Assembly: GCA_033558025.1 (NCBI GenBank) | Contig: JAUCEF010000016.1 | Coordinates: 3,348,001 to 3,412,000, forward strand | Direction of reading: 5' to 3' | Source of the DNA: Phytophthora sp. 'mugwort' | Taxonomy: Eukaryota; Oomycota; Peronosporomycetes; Peronosporales; Peronosporaceae | DNA length: 64,000 bases | In this document: in pieces, positions 1-11,159 of the stretch | How the letters are laid out: every line of letters begins with the position of its first letter | How positions within the stretch are numbered: the stretch's first letter is position 1 | Program-made: the position numbers and the translations under genes | Notes under the pieces: model-generated | Told to the model about the DNA's origin: nothing | Seen by the model: the letters and a program-made list of their open reading frames with translations, nothing else | Database searches by the model: none

Positions 1-550
1 TCCACCGATCTTCTTATACTGAAGGATACCGCCAAGAAGGATCCATCCAGTTTGCAGTTTTTGCCACGAGTGCAGATGCTTATTGAAGTGAAGAAAAAAA
101 TCGAGCCCAGAAACAACTTTCAAGCGTTATCGGAGCTAGTCGCTCTTGATCAGCGCGCCAACGGCCCAGTGATGGCACTTCCTACGGACTTGAACGAGAA
201 ATGGTGTTCTTTTGGGTAGCCGAGAAGAAAATAACTCGGTCCTAATTCACAGAGCGTTTATCGATATTCCAAGCGACGGTTTCAAGGTGGTCAGGACGAC
301 GATACTGGAGAAGTCATCTGCTGATATTGATGCCCAGATCGAGCTCCATATCTCGGAACATTCCGTGAAGCGACTAAAACTAAGATCCGTGTTGCCGACT
401 GTGACAGTGAGCGGTGAAAGCGGTGGTATTTGTGAGAGCATCCAACGATACTATGACATCGCCAGCACGTTAGGTCCCGACTTAGACATGGCGCGTGCTG
501 TGGCAAGTCAGGCCACTCGATCTATTCCCACGTATAGTTATTTCAGTTGA
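1..550 (+). pseudogene. Crinkler-like (CRN) C-terminal remnant, frameshifted
   Basis: Frame 1 is open from base 1 to a TAG at about 217-219, and the reading continues in frame 2 from 212 to the stop at 550, so one single-base shift splits a roughly 180-residue C-terminal segment. The first part contains an ALSELVALDQ-type helix and LPTDLNEKW. The second ends with DMARAVASQATRSIP and a terminal YSYFS. From memory this tail resembles the C-termini of some Phytophthora Crinkler-family effectors, but the LFLAK/HVLVxxP N-terminus lies outside the window, so the family call is tentative. The gene is 5'-truncated by the window edge and appears broken. Confidence 0.4.
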
Positions 551-636
551 TTCTTGCTTCGGCTTCTGCATTTATAATTTTCTAATCCTGAATTGTTATT
601 TCATCCTAACAAATATAAAGTTATTAATATACAAAG

Positions 637-858
637 ATGACGTACTCTCCCGAGCAATACCTGGCTAACAAAGAGCGCATCAAGGAGGCGCAGAAGCGCT
701 AGTATCAGTGCACACGCGAAGCTCGCTTAGACTTAAAAAAAAAGGGGGGGGGGTACGACGACAAGAATAGAGATCAGATTCGGACTCGCACGCGGAAACC
801 AAAAACCGAACCTAATTCAAGCGATAGCGAACCTAAGAGTGAAAACGAACTTAACTAA
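637..858 (+). pseudogene. Small basic Polinton-associated ORF with one in-frame TAG
   Basis: From ATG 637 a single frame runs to TAA 858 (about 73 codons) with one interruption, a TAG at 700-702. The N-terminus reads MTYSPEQYLANKERIKEAQ, followed by an Arg/Lys-rich centre (RTRTRKPK) and a Ser/Glu-rich tail (NSSDSEPKSENELN). I do not recognise the family. It lies just upstream of the polymerase remnant on the same strand, so it probably belongs to the Maverick/Polinton. The A8G10 run near 735-750 keeps the frame as given but is prone to sequencing error. Confidence 0.4.
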
Positions 859-978
859 TTAATCTTTTTTCTCACATAGAAAGTCAAGCCATATATAGGC
901 GAGCCACTACACACCTAAATTAATTAATTAAAATTCAAAAACTTTTGTGACCATGGATATCCACTTTCTTGGGTCAAA

Positions 979-3080
979 TTGGGTCAACCCCTTTTTTTAA
1001 GGTCAACTGGTGGGTCAAATTTGAAATGGGTCAGATTTGATCAAATTTTATCAATTGTAGAGGACCAACATCCCTCCCAAAGATCAGCATTCGACAGTGC
1101 ACTTCATGGCACCAGCGTTACCAACGCTGACTACGAGCGAGTAAAGTTCGTGTGGAAGCACTATGAGATGAAGTCTTTCAAGATTTACTTATCTGGTACA
1201 ATAACTGAGGTGTGGTACCATTCATCAAAGCTATCGAGTCTCAGCGTGAATTGTTTAAACGTTTTGATCTCGACATGTTCGCTGATGCTGTCTCGCTTCC
1301 GGGCCTCTCGGAGAAGGTTATGTATCAAACTTGCTTTAGCGAGCTCCAACACCCTGTTAAAGCACCTGCTAAAAATCTTTCAAATTCCTAGCTAAGCGTG
1401 AGCGGCTACAAGCACCAGAGTGTAGATGCCAAGCGTGAGTTCAATATGACTCTTGACCATTTGGATACGTTGCTAAGAAAGCAGAAATATCTATGTGGTC
1501 TATGCTGGTGTCAGCTGACTGCCGATACTGTTTCAGCCGACCGTATCAATAACAAATTGAGACACATTGACGGTACCGTCCTCATCTCATGCGTTCAATG
1601 CAACGTCGCACGCAAGTACATGTCGGTAGATTTCGCTTAAGAAGCTACTTGAGCTCAACTCGGACAAGCTTGTCTACTCGATTGACAGGGAGGAGAAGGA
1701 CATCTACGGCAAAATGTCAGGCAAATATTGCTGGCGGACCATCAATTATTTTAACCGCTACGCTAAGCGCAACGAGACTAAGATTCGTGATGGTAAGCTC
1801 GTGAAAAAGATTATCGGCTACGACGCCAATGCTCTATACCTCTGGGCTCTTGGTAATTACATGCCTTGCGGACGCCTTACCGCTATCCAAATATTGTTGA
1901 GAATATCCAGAACAACAAAATCTTCGGCTTTCTTGAGTGTGATATTCGAACTCCAGATCACCTGAAAGAGTATTTTAGTGAAATGGCCCCCATTTTTCAA
2001 AAATACACTGATCGACTGTACTAACGAGAAGGTCATCGTGATCATATGTTTGAGTACAACGAGGCACGAGAGAAACAAAGCCAAGCCTGCTCGCAAACTG
2101 AATGGAAGCTACTTTGGTGAAAAGATTCTGATCTACACTCCGCTACTCAAGTGGTATCTGTCTCATGGAATGGGAATCACTAAGACTTATTAAAGCCAGC
2201 GCTTACAAGGCTTTGCTCCATTCATGGAGGTTGTATCGAGCGCACGTCGTGTCGGTGATGAGGAAAAGAGTAAGGCTATGATTGCGGAGATGATGAAATT
2301 GGTTGGCAACTCGGCGTTTGGGCGATCGGGCATGGACATGAGTAAGCACAAACAGGTCAAGTACGAGTCGAATGAGGATAAGATCAAGTCGCGTATTTGA
2401 GCACTTCAAATTTCATGGAAAGGAGCTGAACGATTCCATTGCGATAAATATGAAAAAGCGCGTCTCAATAACAAGGTACCCAATCCATTTATCCATTACC
2501 ATCTATCAGCTTGCGAAGCTACGCATGCTCGAGTTCTATTACGATTGCATTGACTTCTGCTTCGATCGATCCGACTTCCAGTATCAAGAGATGGATACGG
2601 ACTCTGCCTATATCGCTTTCAGCTGCAATAATCCATTCCAGGAGTGCGTCAAACCTGAGCTACGTGATCACTTCAAACAGCACAAGGCGATTAGTTCCCA
2701 CGCGACTATAACACGAAAGCAGCTAAGTTTGACCGTCGTACCCCTGGTCTATTCAAGAATGAATGGTCAGGCGATGCTATATTCTCACTCTCGAGTAAGA
2801 ACTATATTTGCTATCTTCCAGACGAGTCAAGCAAGGTGAAATTTCAGCTAGGGGTGTTCAGCAGAGTCGTGGTCGCAATGAGGATGTACTCAACCCTTTG
2901 GGGTTTGAGTCAGTTGTTCGCGACCGCATCACCTTTCGTGGTACTAACAAGGGATTTAGGCTGTCGAAAAAAACTAAATTAATCATCCCATACAGTCAGA
3001 CCAAAACTGCCCTATCATATTTCTACGACAAGCGACAAGTGCTTGAGAATGGAATTAGTACCATCCCACTTGATATTTAG
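979..3080 (+). pseudogene. Maverick/Polinton protein-primed DNA polymerase B remnant
   Basis: Several out-of-phase plus-strand segments together encode a family-B DNA polymerase of the protein-primed (viral/organellar, DNA_pol_B_2) type. Motif A appears as YDANALYLWAL near 1820, motif B as KLVGNSAFGRSGMD near 2300, and motif C as EMDTDSAYIAF near 2590. The last segment (2808-3080) carries a typical polymerase C-terminal region with KGFRLSKKTK. At least five frame changes and stops separate the parts, so it is dead. An HNH-like zinc module sits inside the polymerase frame set (1398-1640). With the integrase-like gene downstream, this identifies a Maverick/Polinton rather than a linear mitochondrial plasmid. 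Confidence 0.8.
1398..1640 (+). other. HNH/endonuclease VII-like zinc module embedded in the PolB remnant
   Basis: This open segment encodes YLCGLCWCQL, then SADRINN and a distal LISCVQCNVARK. The paired CxxC elements and the central ASxDRID-like block match the treble-clef layout of recombination-endonuclease-VII/HNH proteins. It lies between polymerase segments upstream (the 1210-1370 helical region) and motif A (1820), on the same strand. It may be a domain insertion in the polymerase or a separate small gene; frameshifts on both sides prevent a decision. Confidence 0.55.
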
Positions 3081-3129
3081 ACGTTCTCCAACCTATCACA
3101 TGTTTTTGTTTGAATATTATATATAAATC

Positions 3130-4105
3130 ATGGATGAGGTACTAAGCAAACTCTACTACAACCCCCAAAACTGGTTATGTTAGGGCTCAAGCGCTTTATC
3201 ATAAAAAAAATAATAAAAAAGCTCGAGAGTTAGATCCTAGCATAACATTAAGGAATGTGAAGGATTGGTATGCTACTCAGTCTGATATTTAGCGATTTCA
3301 AGAGCAAAAGAAGAGCTTCGATGGGTTCAAGATTGTCTCTCATAACCCCAACTCCTGACAGATAGATCTTGCTTTCTGTGGTAAACAACCGATTCTGACT
3401 GGTATCAATATTAACTCCCGCATAGGCTACGCAAAGGGTTTGGTGAATAAGACTGCGCCTATAGTTTTAACATCCCTCAAAGCGTTTGTTCGATTCCATA
3501 AAGTTGATATTTTAAGGAACGATAATGGTAATGAGTTCATGAATGCACAAGCTCAAGAATTTTTTAAGCCAAAGAGATAGAGCATTTTAACAACGAGCCC
3601 GGCGATCATGGGACAATGGGTAAAATTGAGCGATAACCGAACTATAAAGCAGAAACTAATTAAGATGTCTCCTAAGCGGATAACACAAAAGCCAATCAGC
3701 TACGTTATTGGCAACTACAACAGCACTGTTCATCGATCAATTGAAATGACGCCAAATGAAGCCAAAGGCCAAGAAATGGAGGCAGATCTGACTCATAACC
3801 AAGGTGAAGCTGATAAGATTGAGAACGAGTTCAGCGTTGGTATCAATGTGCTCTATCGATTCAAGAAGGGAACGTTTGAAAAGGAGGCTGCACGTTGGAG
3901 CAAGGCTGTATATTTGATGGTAGGGATTGATGGCTATAGAATCCAAATTCGCTCAAATAATGGTCATACGCTTTACAAAGCTCCAAATGACTTCAAGAAG
4001 GTTCAATCAGAGACCACTGAGGCTACAATCAATCGAGGCAATATCCTTGGAGCTGAGAAGATCTTAGATCACAAAAGATGCGAACTGGTAAGTTCAACTG
4101 CTTAG
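3130..4105 (+). pseudogene. Maverick/Polinton retroviral-like integrase (rve, DDE) remnant
   Basis: ATG 3130 begins with MDEVLSKLYYNP, the usual N-terminus of Polinton integrases. The catalytic core can be traced through QIDLAF near 3360 (first Asp), NDNGNEFM near 3520 (second Asp) and GKIER followed by NRTIKQKL near 3615-3660 (Glu). The C-terminal part (3700-4060) is open and carries an SH3/chromodomain-like stretch (VLYRFKKGTFEKEAARWSK). TAG and TGA stops near 3291 and 3358 and frame changes near 3575-3630 kill it. The catalytic triad is still recognisable, so decay looks fairly recent. Confidence 0.8.
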
Positions 4106-4353
4106 TTCAATGGCTTGGAAATGAACCTGATTTTATGGGAGCCGCAAGATTATCTCAGATTAGTCAATAAGAGTAGGAGGTCGACTCTTGAAAACGAGTA
4201 TTGGCTGACTCAAATAAATGAGACATAATTAGCTTGACAATTTCGATAGAGACATCCTCTGTAGCTTTGACTCAAGTATATCACTTCCACTATTTAATTG
4301 AGATTTGTTTTGGAAATATCTGACTTCATATATATAGTGACCAGCCCATAAGA

Positions 4354-4665
4354 ATGTGTAAGGACTGCTTAGAAAGGGAACGTGAGCTCGCTAAGCTTCG
4401 GCGAAAGCTGTGGGTCATTTAGGAAGTAAGCCGCATCAAAAACGAATTGATGAATCCCAATGCAGTATCAAATTTCCGTAAAACGGTAGTAAATCGTAAG
4501 TATCAGCGCGAATTAGAAGCAATCTTTGGTGTACCGTTTCATTGTATCAAGGATCGTTATTTTAGCTTGCTAAATGAACGAAACCACATCCGTCGTTCTT
4601 ATGCGAAATTTCGTCATGATTCCGGTTGTGCCGAGCCACTGGTAGCAACCGAAGGTTGCGCGTGA
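4354..4665 (+). pseudogene. Unidentified Polinton ORF with one in-frame TAG
   Basis: A single frame from ATG 4354 (MCKDCLERERELAKLRRK) to TGA 4663-4665 is interrupted only by a TAG at about 4420. The protein is about 103 residues, very basic and coiled-coil-like at its start. I do not recognise it. It follows the integrase on the same strand within the Polinton. A CxxC pair near the N-terminus (residues 2-5) is the only motif-like feature. Confidence 0.4.
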
Positions 4666-4767
4666 GAAGGCAACGCCGTTGCCCGAGTAATCTTCGATTA
4701 CGACTTTTCGATCACTGGTAATTATGAGTACTATTGTTTATGGTTTGCATGATATAGAGACGGCACA

Positions 4768-5341
4768 ATGTTCCCCAATTTCACATCCCTCGGTCAGAGA
4801 GAGCAGAAGCGACAGGAGCTTCTCGTAAGTCTCAAAGGCGTGACCAACAAGCCAAAGTCAAGCGGGAGATGTATGAAAAGTGCGTCGTGAGCAAGTGACG
4901 TAAGTAAAACTTTAAGCATGACTTCCTTATCAGCGCAGACAGACTCGACAGACGGGTCGTGTGGGCCTTAAAAAACGGTGAGTAATGAATCCTCCCAGGC
5001 AAACCCTGAGGTATCAACTGTTGAAACAAACACTGACCTAGCCCGGTTTCAATTGATGGTGAAACTAAAACAGAGTGCGTGCAACTACTAAAAAAAAAGT
5101 TCAGATTCGTCCTAAGACTACACATATTGGATCACAGATTGGAGCAGCGAAAGACGTGGCGGATAATGATTTATTCAATGAAGGAGATGATGATCAAGAG
5201 CAATCTAAGACAGCAGTTGTTCAAATATTTGAGGTCTATCCGATTCTTGCAGACTTACGTATTCACCCTCTTGCTTCAACTGTCGCCAGCTACCGAAATA
5301 TTACATGGGAAAAGACACGAAGACATACAGCCTTAAGCTAA
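4768..5341 (+). pseudogene. Unidentified broken Polinton ORFs
   Basis: Short plus-strand open segments begin at ATG 4768 (MFPNFTSLGQREQKRQELL) and continue around 5075-5341 in two alternative frames. The latter contains an acidic stretch (NEGDDDQEQSK) and leads into the longer ORF at 5305. The fragments are Lys/Gln-rich and carry several stops. Position after the integrase suggests a Polinton structural or accessory gene; no family is recognised. Confidence 0.3.
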
Positions 5342-6300
5342 ATAGATTACATTTAGCACCGAATGTCGATTGGCCTGAGACGTACGATCATATCAGGGAA
5401 GTTTTGACTAAAGATGTTCACCTCCTCACATATCTAGCTGAAAAGGAGGTACGCCGTGAAATGGGGAAAGAAGATAAGCTTATCCCCTATCAGGTATGGC
5501 AACTTATTGGATCGAAACGGATACGATTCAATGGTTCGGAAGGGGATGATGCAGATCGCACACTTGATTATAGTTTTCTATTCGATAGGTCAACATCCAC
5601 AACGTCTGACCAGATTGACAGCAAGATCAAACTGTTCTGGACCATTAGTAGGAATAAGGAAGTGCTTGAAGTTAAGAGATTGAATAAAAAATTACTCCAA
5701 TTCTCGTTGAGGCGAGTAAAACACCTTCTGTTGATGTAGATAGATACATATGGCTCGATGGCAACTCCATCAGTGTATCTAGTGAAGCTAGTAATCGTGC
5801 AAAGCCTGCTATCACTAAGAGAGTCAATTGGGCAATCACATTCCAATCGTTTGTTGATATGGTCAACGTCAGAGGACTTGATCTGTTACTAATCGGCAAA
5901 CAGGATGAGAAAAAGGTAGCGAAGTATATCATACCAATCGACTAGGAAGCCCAACCTGGTGTAATAAGTGGTGCCGATGAAGATATGGAGCCAAAGCTGG
6001 CAATACAATGACGCCAAACGAATCTTAACGGATTATTACACTCAGTTGGCGATCGAACGTGTTGCTATCCCATTTCGCCTGAAGCCGATTGTTAATACTA
6101 AAAATGGGTTAAAACCTCATTCGGATTATTATTTCGGTGAGCCAGCACTCACTCGTCCATTGAATATTAGAACAGAAAAAAATAAGCAAGTATCTGGTAA
6201 TGCTTGGTCTGATCTCATGAAGATCATCCCGTAGATGGATACTTTCACATCGTTATTAACTACTTCGAGGAACTAGATCGCTACCTTTCCGGCGTTGAAT
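5305..6300 (+). pseudogene. Long unidentified Polinton protein, frameshifted and cut by copia
   Basis: Three consecutive open segments (5305-5700, 5703-5945 and 5968-6300) read as one protein of about 330 residues if frame changes near 5700 and 6220 and a TAG near 5943 are ignored. Landmarks are WPETYDHIREVL, DVDRYIWLDGNS, GLDLLLIGKQDEKKVAKY and HIVINYFEELDRYLSGVEY. The mix of hydrophobic strands and charged turns would fit a virion-type protein, but I cannot assign it to the Polinton major or minor capsid proteins. The reading passes directly into copia integrase sequence at about 6305, so the 3' end was lost at that junction. Confidence 0.45.
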
Positions 6301-6947
6301 ATCAATTTCATGCATGTTACTCGGCTATGCGGAAGACGCGAAGGCCTATCGGGTTCTGAATCTCGATACCGGCAAGGTGGTTGTGAGCCGCTCCATGATC
6401 CTGGATGAGCGCCAAGTCGATAGTATTTACGACCATAACGTGAGTGCTGATGTTGATGCAGCTGGTGGAGTTCCTGAAGTAACGATTGAGCAGGATGATG
6501 ATGATGAGCTTGTACGCCGTCCGTCGGAGTCTCAACAGGCATCATGAACCAATGGAAGTGGATGCTAGCGAGCATAACGACTCAGCCAACGACGAAGATA
6601 TGCTCCCATCAGACGATTCCGTTTTTGATATGAGTCGCGTGCGAGTGGGAGATGAGCAGAGCATGCGTCATGCTCTCGTGCCTCGTCGACCAGATTCGTT
6701 AGTACCGAGCGACGGATTGGTGTTTCGCCCGGCGAGCACCCATCGTGTACATCGCCATCACCACGCACGCATCCTACCGAGTGTGTAACCTCGAGCACTC
6801 GCAGTACCTCCTTGAAGATGACCAGAGTTCTGACCATGGTGATGTCGACCTCGACGAGCCACCGAGCAAGCGCTCCCGACTTGATGACATTGCTGCATCA
6901 CTCAGCTGGCAGGCATTGCTCATGCTCCAACCATCTACGCCGCTGCA

Positions 6948-8460
6948 ATGCGTTCATGTGAGAGAAATAAGTGGATTGATGCTGTCAATGCTGAGCTTGA
7001 TGCTCATCGTCGAAACGAGACCTGGAGACTGGTGAAGCGCAAGGCAGACATGAAAGTGATTGGGTCCAAATGGGTATTCGCGCTGAAAAAGAATGCTGAA
7101 GGCGCGATCATCCGCTTCAAAGCACGACTGGTTGCCTTGGGCTACCGACAGCAGTTTGGAGTCGACTTCTTTGACGTTTACTCTCCTGTTGCGAACATCA
7201 ACTCGATTCGGATCGTTCTCGCTCTGTGTTGCGCTGAGGGCTATATCATCGCCCAGATTGATGTGGATACAGCATTTCACAATGCGAACCTTGATGAGCT
7301 GGTATATATGGAGCCTCCTGAAGGCCTCGATGTTGATGATGACAAAGTGTGCTTGCTGCAGAAATCTTTATACGGTCTCAAGCAAGTCGCCTTTGCTTGG
7401 CACAAGACTGTTCATGCGTTTTTTCTCTTGGAGATTGGTTTCGTGGCTTGCTTCGCCGATCAATCATTTGCGCCAAGGGACCATGACGGCATTCGCGTGC
7501 TGATCGGCCTCTATGTCGACGACATGCTCATTGCTGCACGGCGCAGCAGCGACATTGACAAGGTGAAGTCGATGATTAAGGCACGCTTTCTGATCAAGGA
7601 CTTTGGCATCACGAAGTACGTTTTGGGCACGGAGATCAAGCATGACCTGTCGAAGAAAACGTTGCACGTGACGCAGAAGCAGTACATCAAGGCGATGGCA
7701 ATTCGTTTCAACCAAGGTGAAGCCAAGTCCGTTGCCAACCCGTGCGATGCTGGTCTTAAGCTCACTCGTGACGACTGTCCGACATCCGAAACAGACAAGA
7801 GGGAGATGACAAAGCGACCATACCCGTTCGTTAATAGGAAGCCTTTTGTACGTCACGATATGCACGCGCCCAGATGTGGCTTATGCCGTGAGCCACCTCA
7901 GCCGATTTCCGGAGAACCCTGGGCCATTGCACTGGCGAGCAGCTATCCGAGGGCTTGGATACCTGCGTGCGAGCTGCAACTGTGGCATTGCCTTCGATGG
8001 TCGATGCCCTGCTCAGCTCACTGCTACTGTGATGCTGACTGGGGTAGCAATCCTGACGATCGCAGATCTGTCTCCGGAGTGATGCTGATGCTATGCGGAG
8101 GGCCCGTGGCATACAATTCCAAGTACCAGTCATCTGTCGTGTTGGGTTCTGCTGAAGCAGAATATATGTCGCTAAGTCTTTGTGCATAGGAGGTGGTGTG
8201 GGCGCGCACACTACTTGGGGGCCTCGGGAAACTTGACCCCGGGCCGACCTACGTCTTTGAGGACAACCAGGACGCCATCGATCTCACAGAGACCTTCGGA
8301 TACCAGCCCCAAACGAAGCAAGAAGATATTCGCTACCATTTTGTGCGGGAGAAGGTTGAAAACAACATGATCAAAGTACGGTATGTGGAGACGAAGGAAC
8401 ATCTTGTCGATATTTTAACCAAGAGCCTCGCGACCAAGCGCTTTCAGTACTTACGCGACG
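6948..8460 (+). pseudogene. Copia reverse transcriptase-RNase H remnant
   Basis: The frame opening at 6948 encodes a Ty1/copia RT: GSKWVFALKKN, RLVALGYRQQFGVDF, QIDVDTAFHNANLDELVYMEPP, KSLYGLKQ and the catalytic LYVDDMLIA near 7510. The RNase H part ends with SAEAEYMSLSLCA before TAG at 8187-8189, in the place of a usual Gln, and then resumes as EVVWARTLLGGLG through KSLATKRFQYLRDAFVK. A matched pair of frame changes lies near 7840 and 8035, since TRPDVAYAVSHLSRFPENPG is read in another frame. The catalytic RT residues survive but the gene is dead. Confidence 0.85.
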
Positions 8461-8497
8461 CATTCGTGAAGGCTGTTCACCGACAAGTGAGTGGGAG

Positions 8498-8590
8498 TGT
8501 TGGAATCCTGGCACTCGGCGGTGACGTCCCGTCACAAAAAATGATGTCCAGGAGGCACATCACTTTAATCCACTGGGTGTACACTGGGTG
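8498..8590 (+). repeat. Partial 3' LTR of the plus-strand copia
   Basis: The sequence starts TGTTGGAATC directly after the purine-rich GTGAGTGGGAG. It is lost after about 90 bp, where minus-strand transposase coding sequence begins. No 5' LTR partner is present because the element is 5'-truncated. Confidence 0.55.
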
Positions 8591-9060
8591 AACTGTATTG
8601 GTAAGCGAAACGTCTAATCAGCCGAAGAAACGATTCGTAGGCGGTGCTTGCGTCGTTCTTGCCATCGACGTACCCGTGCAGCCAGTCGCGGTAGTTCTCG
8701 CGGACGAAGACGGCCATGGAGGATTCTGCCAGGAGGAAACAGTCTCGCCGTGTATCCTTCATGTAAGTGACCAGTTCTATGCCGAGCGACAGTTCTGGGG
8801 TCGGCCAGCGCTCTTGAGAGCGTCTTCAAACTTTCTTCAAATGAGAGAATCTCTTTTCATCTACTTCCGCCAGTCGTAAATGTCCACAGGGGGCACCTTC
8901 GGAGCGCGCAGCCTCGCGCTCACTCATCCCCTCGGCCTCACGTAGCACCTCCCTCGTCTGCTTGAAGGTGTAGTGCTTGCGGCGCTTTTTCCCGTAAATC
9001 GCCACGGCTTTTGAATCAGCGCGTCGCGAGTAGCGAACTCGGCGTGCTGAAGTACAGTAT
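8565..9060 (-). pseudogene. pogo/CENP-B-like transposase N-terminal fragment
   Basis: Read on the minus strand, short frames give YTFKQTREVLREAEGMSERE (9,000-8,920), DIYDWRK (about 8,870), ESLKTLSRALADPRT and, in the clearest open frame (8,762-8,565), VYMKDTRRD-type sequence, VRENYRDWLHGYVDGKND and ESFLRLIRRFAYQ. This order (helix-turn-helix, then CENP-B-like region) fits the N-terminus of oomycete pogo/Tc1-like DDE transposases. No DDE catalytic domain follows, since copia sequence begins at about 8,590. Frame changes are frequent. Family assignment is from memory of motif style. Confidence 0.5.
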
Positions 9061-10900
9061 CCTCCGCTGATGTGGTGTCATCTTCGGCGTAACTGGTGGC
9101 TGCCTCTATTAGACCGACTGACTGGCTATGAATTGTAACCAGCTACTAGTCAAACGTGATTGGCTAAATACGTCTTGGACTTAATTTAATACCTATTTAC
9201 AGTATGTTCACCGTATGCTCTCTGTACGAACTGTGTTTTTTATATGACTGGCAGTTACGTGGCGGCAGTTGAATTCTGTTCGTCGCTGTAGTAACCCGCG
9301 TAGGCGTGGATTGACTACAAGTGCTACCAATTGCGACGGCGCACACAACAACTTGCGCACAGGAAGCGCAACTTCCAGATAGTATACAAACTCTCAGCGA
9401 ACGGCGGTTCACAAATCCCTGGTTTGAGGGGACTGTTAGATATAAAATTGAATATATTTATAGGTAATATCTTTAATGTTTCTACATAGTAACTGTCAAT
9501 CACCTATACAGTATCCTAGATGTTGTCCTATTGGGTGGTTCTGAGGGTAATTGTACCATATGTGCGCTATCCATCCGTGATGTGGTAACGTCATACGATG
9601 TTGGCTACATCACTTTGGGGTACTTGGTACATCATTCTGAAGCGTGACTTGTAAACTCTTTATGTAACCCCGTTACAAAATCCGTCGGTGTTAACCGAGT
9701 CCTTGCTGCAACTATTTTGTTTGGAAAAAAAAGTTCGGCATACTTTTCCAGTTTCGTCCGCTTAAAGTACGATCTCGAATGATACCAATGATGACTCTGA
9801 AATAAAAATAAATACTGTGTGTTCAACGCAACTTCCGAGACACACGGCTCATCGGCCCTGAAGATAGCCGTTCGTGCAAATGATGTAACATCTGTCACAG
9901 ATGGGCAACCTAGTCTCCGGCTCTGATGTTGCAAACGTTATAATTTCATTTCCGTCGTATCCATGTATACATTCCTCACATCGAGCTGTAGGAAAGGGGT
10001 CCATCTCTTGTTTAGACTCCTGGTATGCCCGTTGATTAAACGGTATCACTTTCAGCGCGTCGGTATACTGGGGTACGTTCTAATTGAAACGGCAAATCCG
10101 TCGTTACACTCGAATCCACATATTTGACGAGCTTCTGTGTGGATTCAGCTGACATGCAGAACTCGTTGTACTCGGTCCCCGTCTTTGGAAATCCTGCTGC
10201 CCATACCATCATATATCAGTGAAATTCTCCTGGCGACGATTGCTATTCGGTAGAATCATAAAATCAACGACATCCCCAAATATGCCGCATTCACGTTTAT
10301 GGGGTATTTGTATTGAGCTTCGATTCCAATTGAGAAGTACGTTAATCACGGTGTCAATTACGTGATCGAAGTACAGACAAATTTAGAACAACATCAGAAC
10401 AGTCTAAATACTCCCACCCATTTGATAACTACCCTGGCACAGGAAACGTGATTTGTGGTTGCTATCATACCTAGCTTAGCACGCATGTATCGCATCGCTC
10501 TGTCGTAAGTGAAGTTTTGTCATAAGCCAATCTGAATTGCAATCAATCACAGCACCCTATTTTGTAGAGATGGATAAAACTAAAATAACATATTATGGAG
10601 CTAATTTTAGGCTGTGCTGCGCCACCAAAGAGGCCATTGCTGAAACCACGCAATGGTTAAACCCGCACGAAAATACCCGGCAAACAAAAACGAAGTGGTA
10701 CACACGCATTGGTGTCGACTACGCGCAAGCTGGAGCTATAAGAATATCTGGTATCTGGACAATCTGTGAGTGAAGCCATCTCTCGCGTCTATCCGGACTG
10801 CATAGGCAGCGAGCGGTAAGACGCGCAAAAAGGAGCAAGTTCGCTGGTGAAGAAGCAGGAAGAGCTAGTTTTTGTAGTTGATGTGTTGCTTGGAAGACAA
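9061..10900. other. Mostly uninterpreted repeat-like DNA between elements
   Basis: About 1.8 kb without a convincing gene. Bases 9,664-9,677 on the minus strand read TGTAACGGGGTTAC, which matches the start of the putative Ty3 LTR at 56,337. A minus-strand open stretch at 9,849-10,049 has two CxxC pairs (CEEC, CDRC) but no recognisable fold. The plus-strand frame at 10,537-10,773 is not recognised. TG at about 9,434 after GGTTTGAGGGGAC resembles a polypurine tract/LTR start but has no partner that I can see. Confidence 0.3.
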
Positions 10901-11127
10901 ATGCCGAAGTGAGTAGACTAAATTAGTTACCATGCCCGTTACGTCTCCCTAAAAGCCTACTCTCTGTTGTCTTCCTTGTTATCTTAATGCGTGCGCTGGT
11001 GCAAACACCGGCTCTGGGTCCTCCAAACCACCCAAGGGTGATCAACCAATCCGGGAACGGTTCATCACGAACCGTTCCCTCGGTCCACATATGTAATGAA
11101 CCCTGCAAGAGCGGTGCCACTTCAACA
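10900..11127 (-). repeat. 3' LTR (part) of the minus-strand copia
   Basis: On the minus strand, GTGAGTGGGAG (polypurine tract) ends at 11,128 and TGTTGAAGTGGCACC begins at 11,127, right after RNase H sequence. The right edge is clear; the outer end towards lower coordinates is not, and 10,900 is approximate. I could not find the matching 5' LTR beyond 15,219. Confidence 0.5.
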
Positions 11128-11159
11128 CTCCCACTCACCGCTATGACACGGCGACCTTA

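Larger units (their letters stand above)
6305..8590 (+). mobile_element. 5'-truncated Ty1/copia retrotransposon with partial 3' LTR
   Basis: The element begins inside the integrase C-terminal region (MLLGYAEDAKAYRV at about 6311), runs through reverse transcriptase and RNase H, and ends with a polypurine tract (GTGAGTGGGAG) just before TGTTGGAATC at 8498, the start of the 3' LTR. Gag, protease and the integrase core are missing. The LTR is recognisable only to about 8590, where minus-strand transposase sequence begins. The same polypurine tract precedes the 3' LTR of the minus-strand copia at 11,127, so the two elements are related. Confidence 0.8.

Noticed and set aside
10537..10773. 78-codon plus-strand frame between the copia elements
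   Set aside because: No recognisable domain and it lies in repeat-like DNA; not enough support to call a gene.
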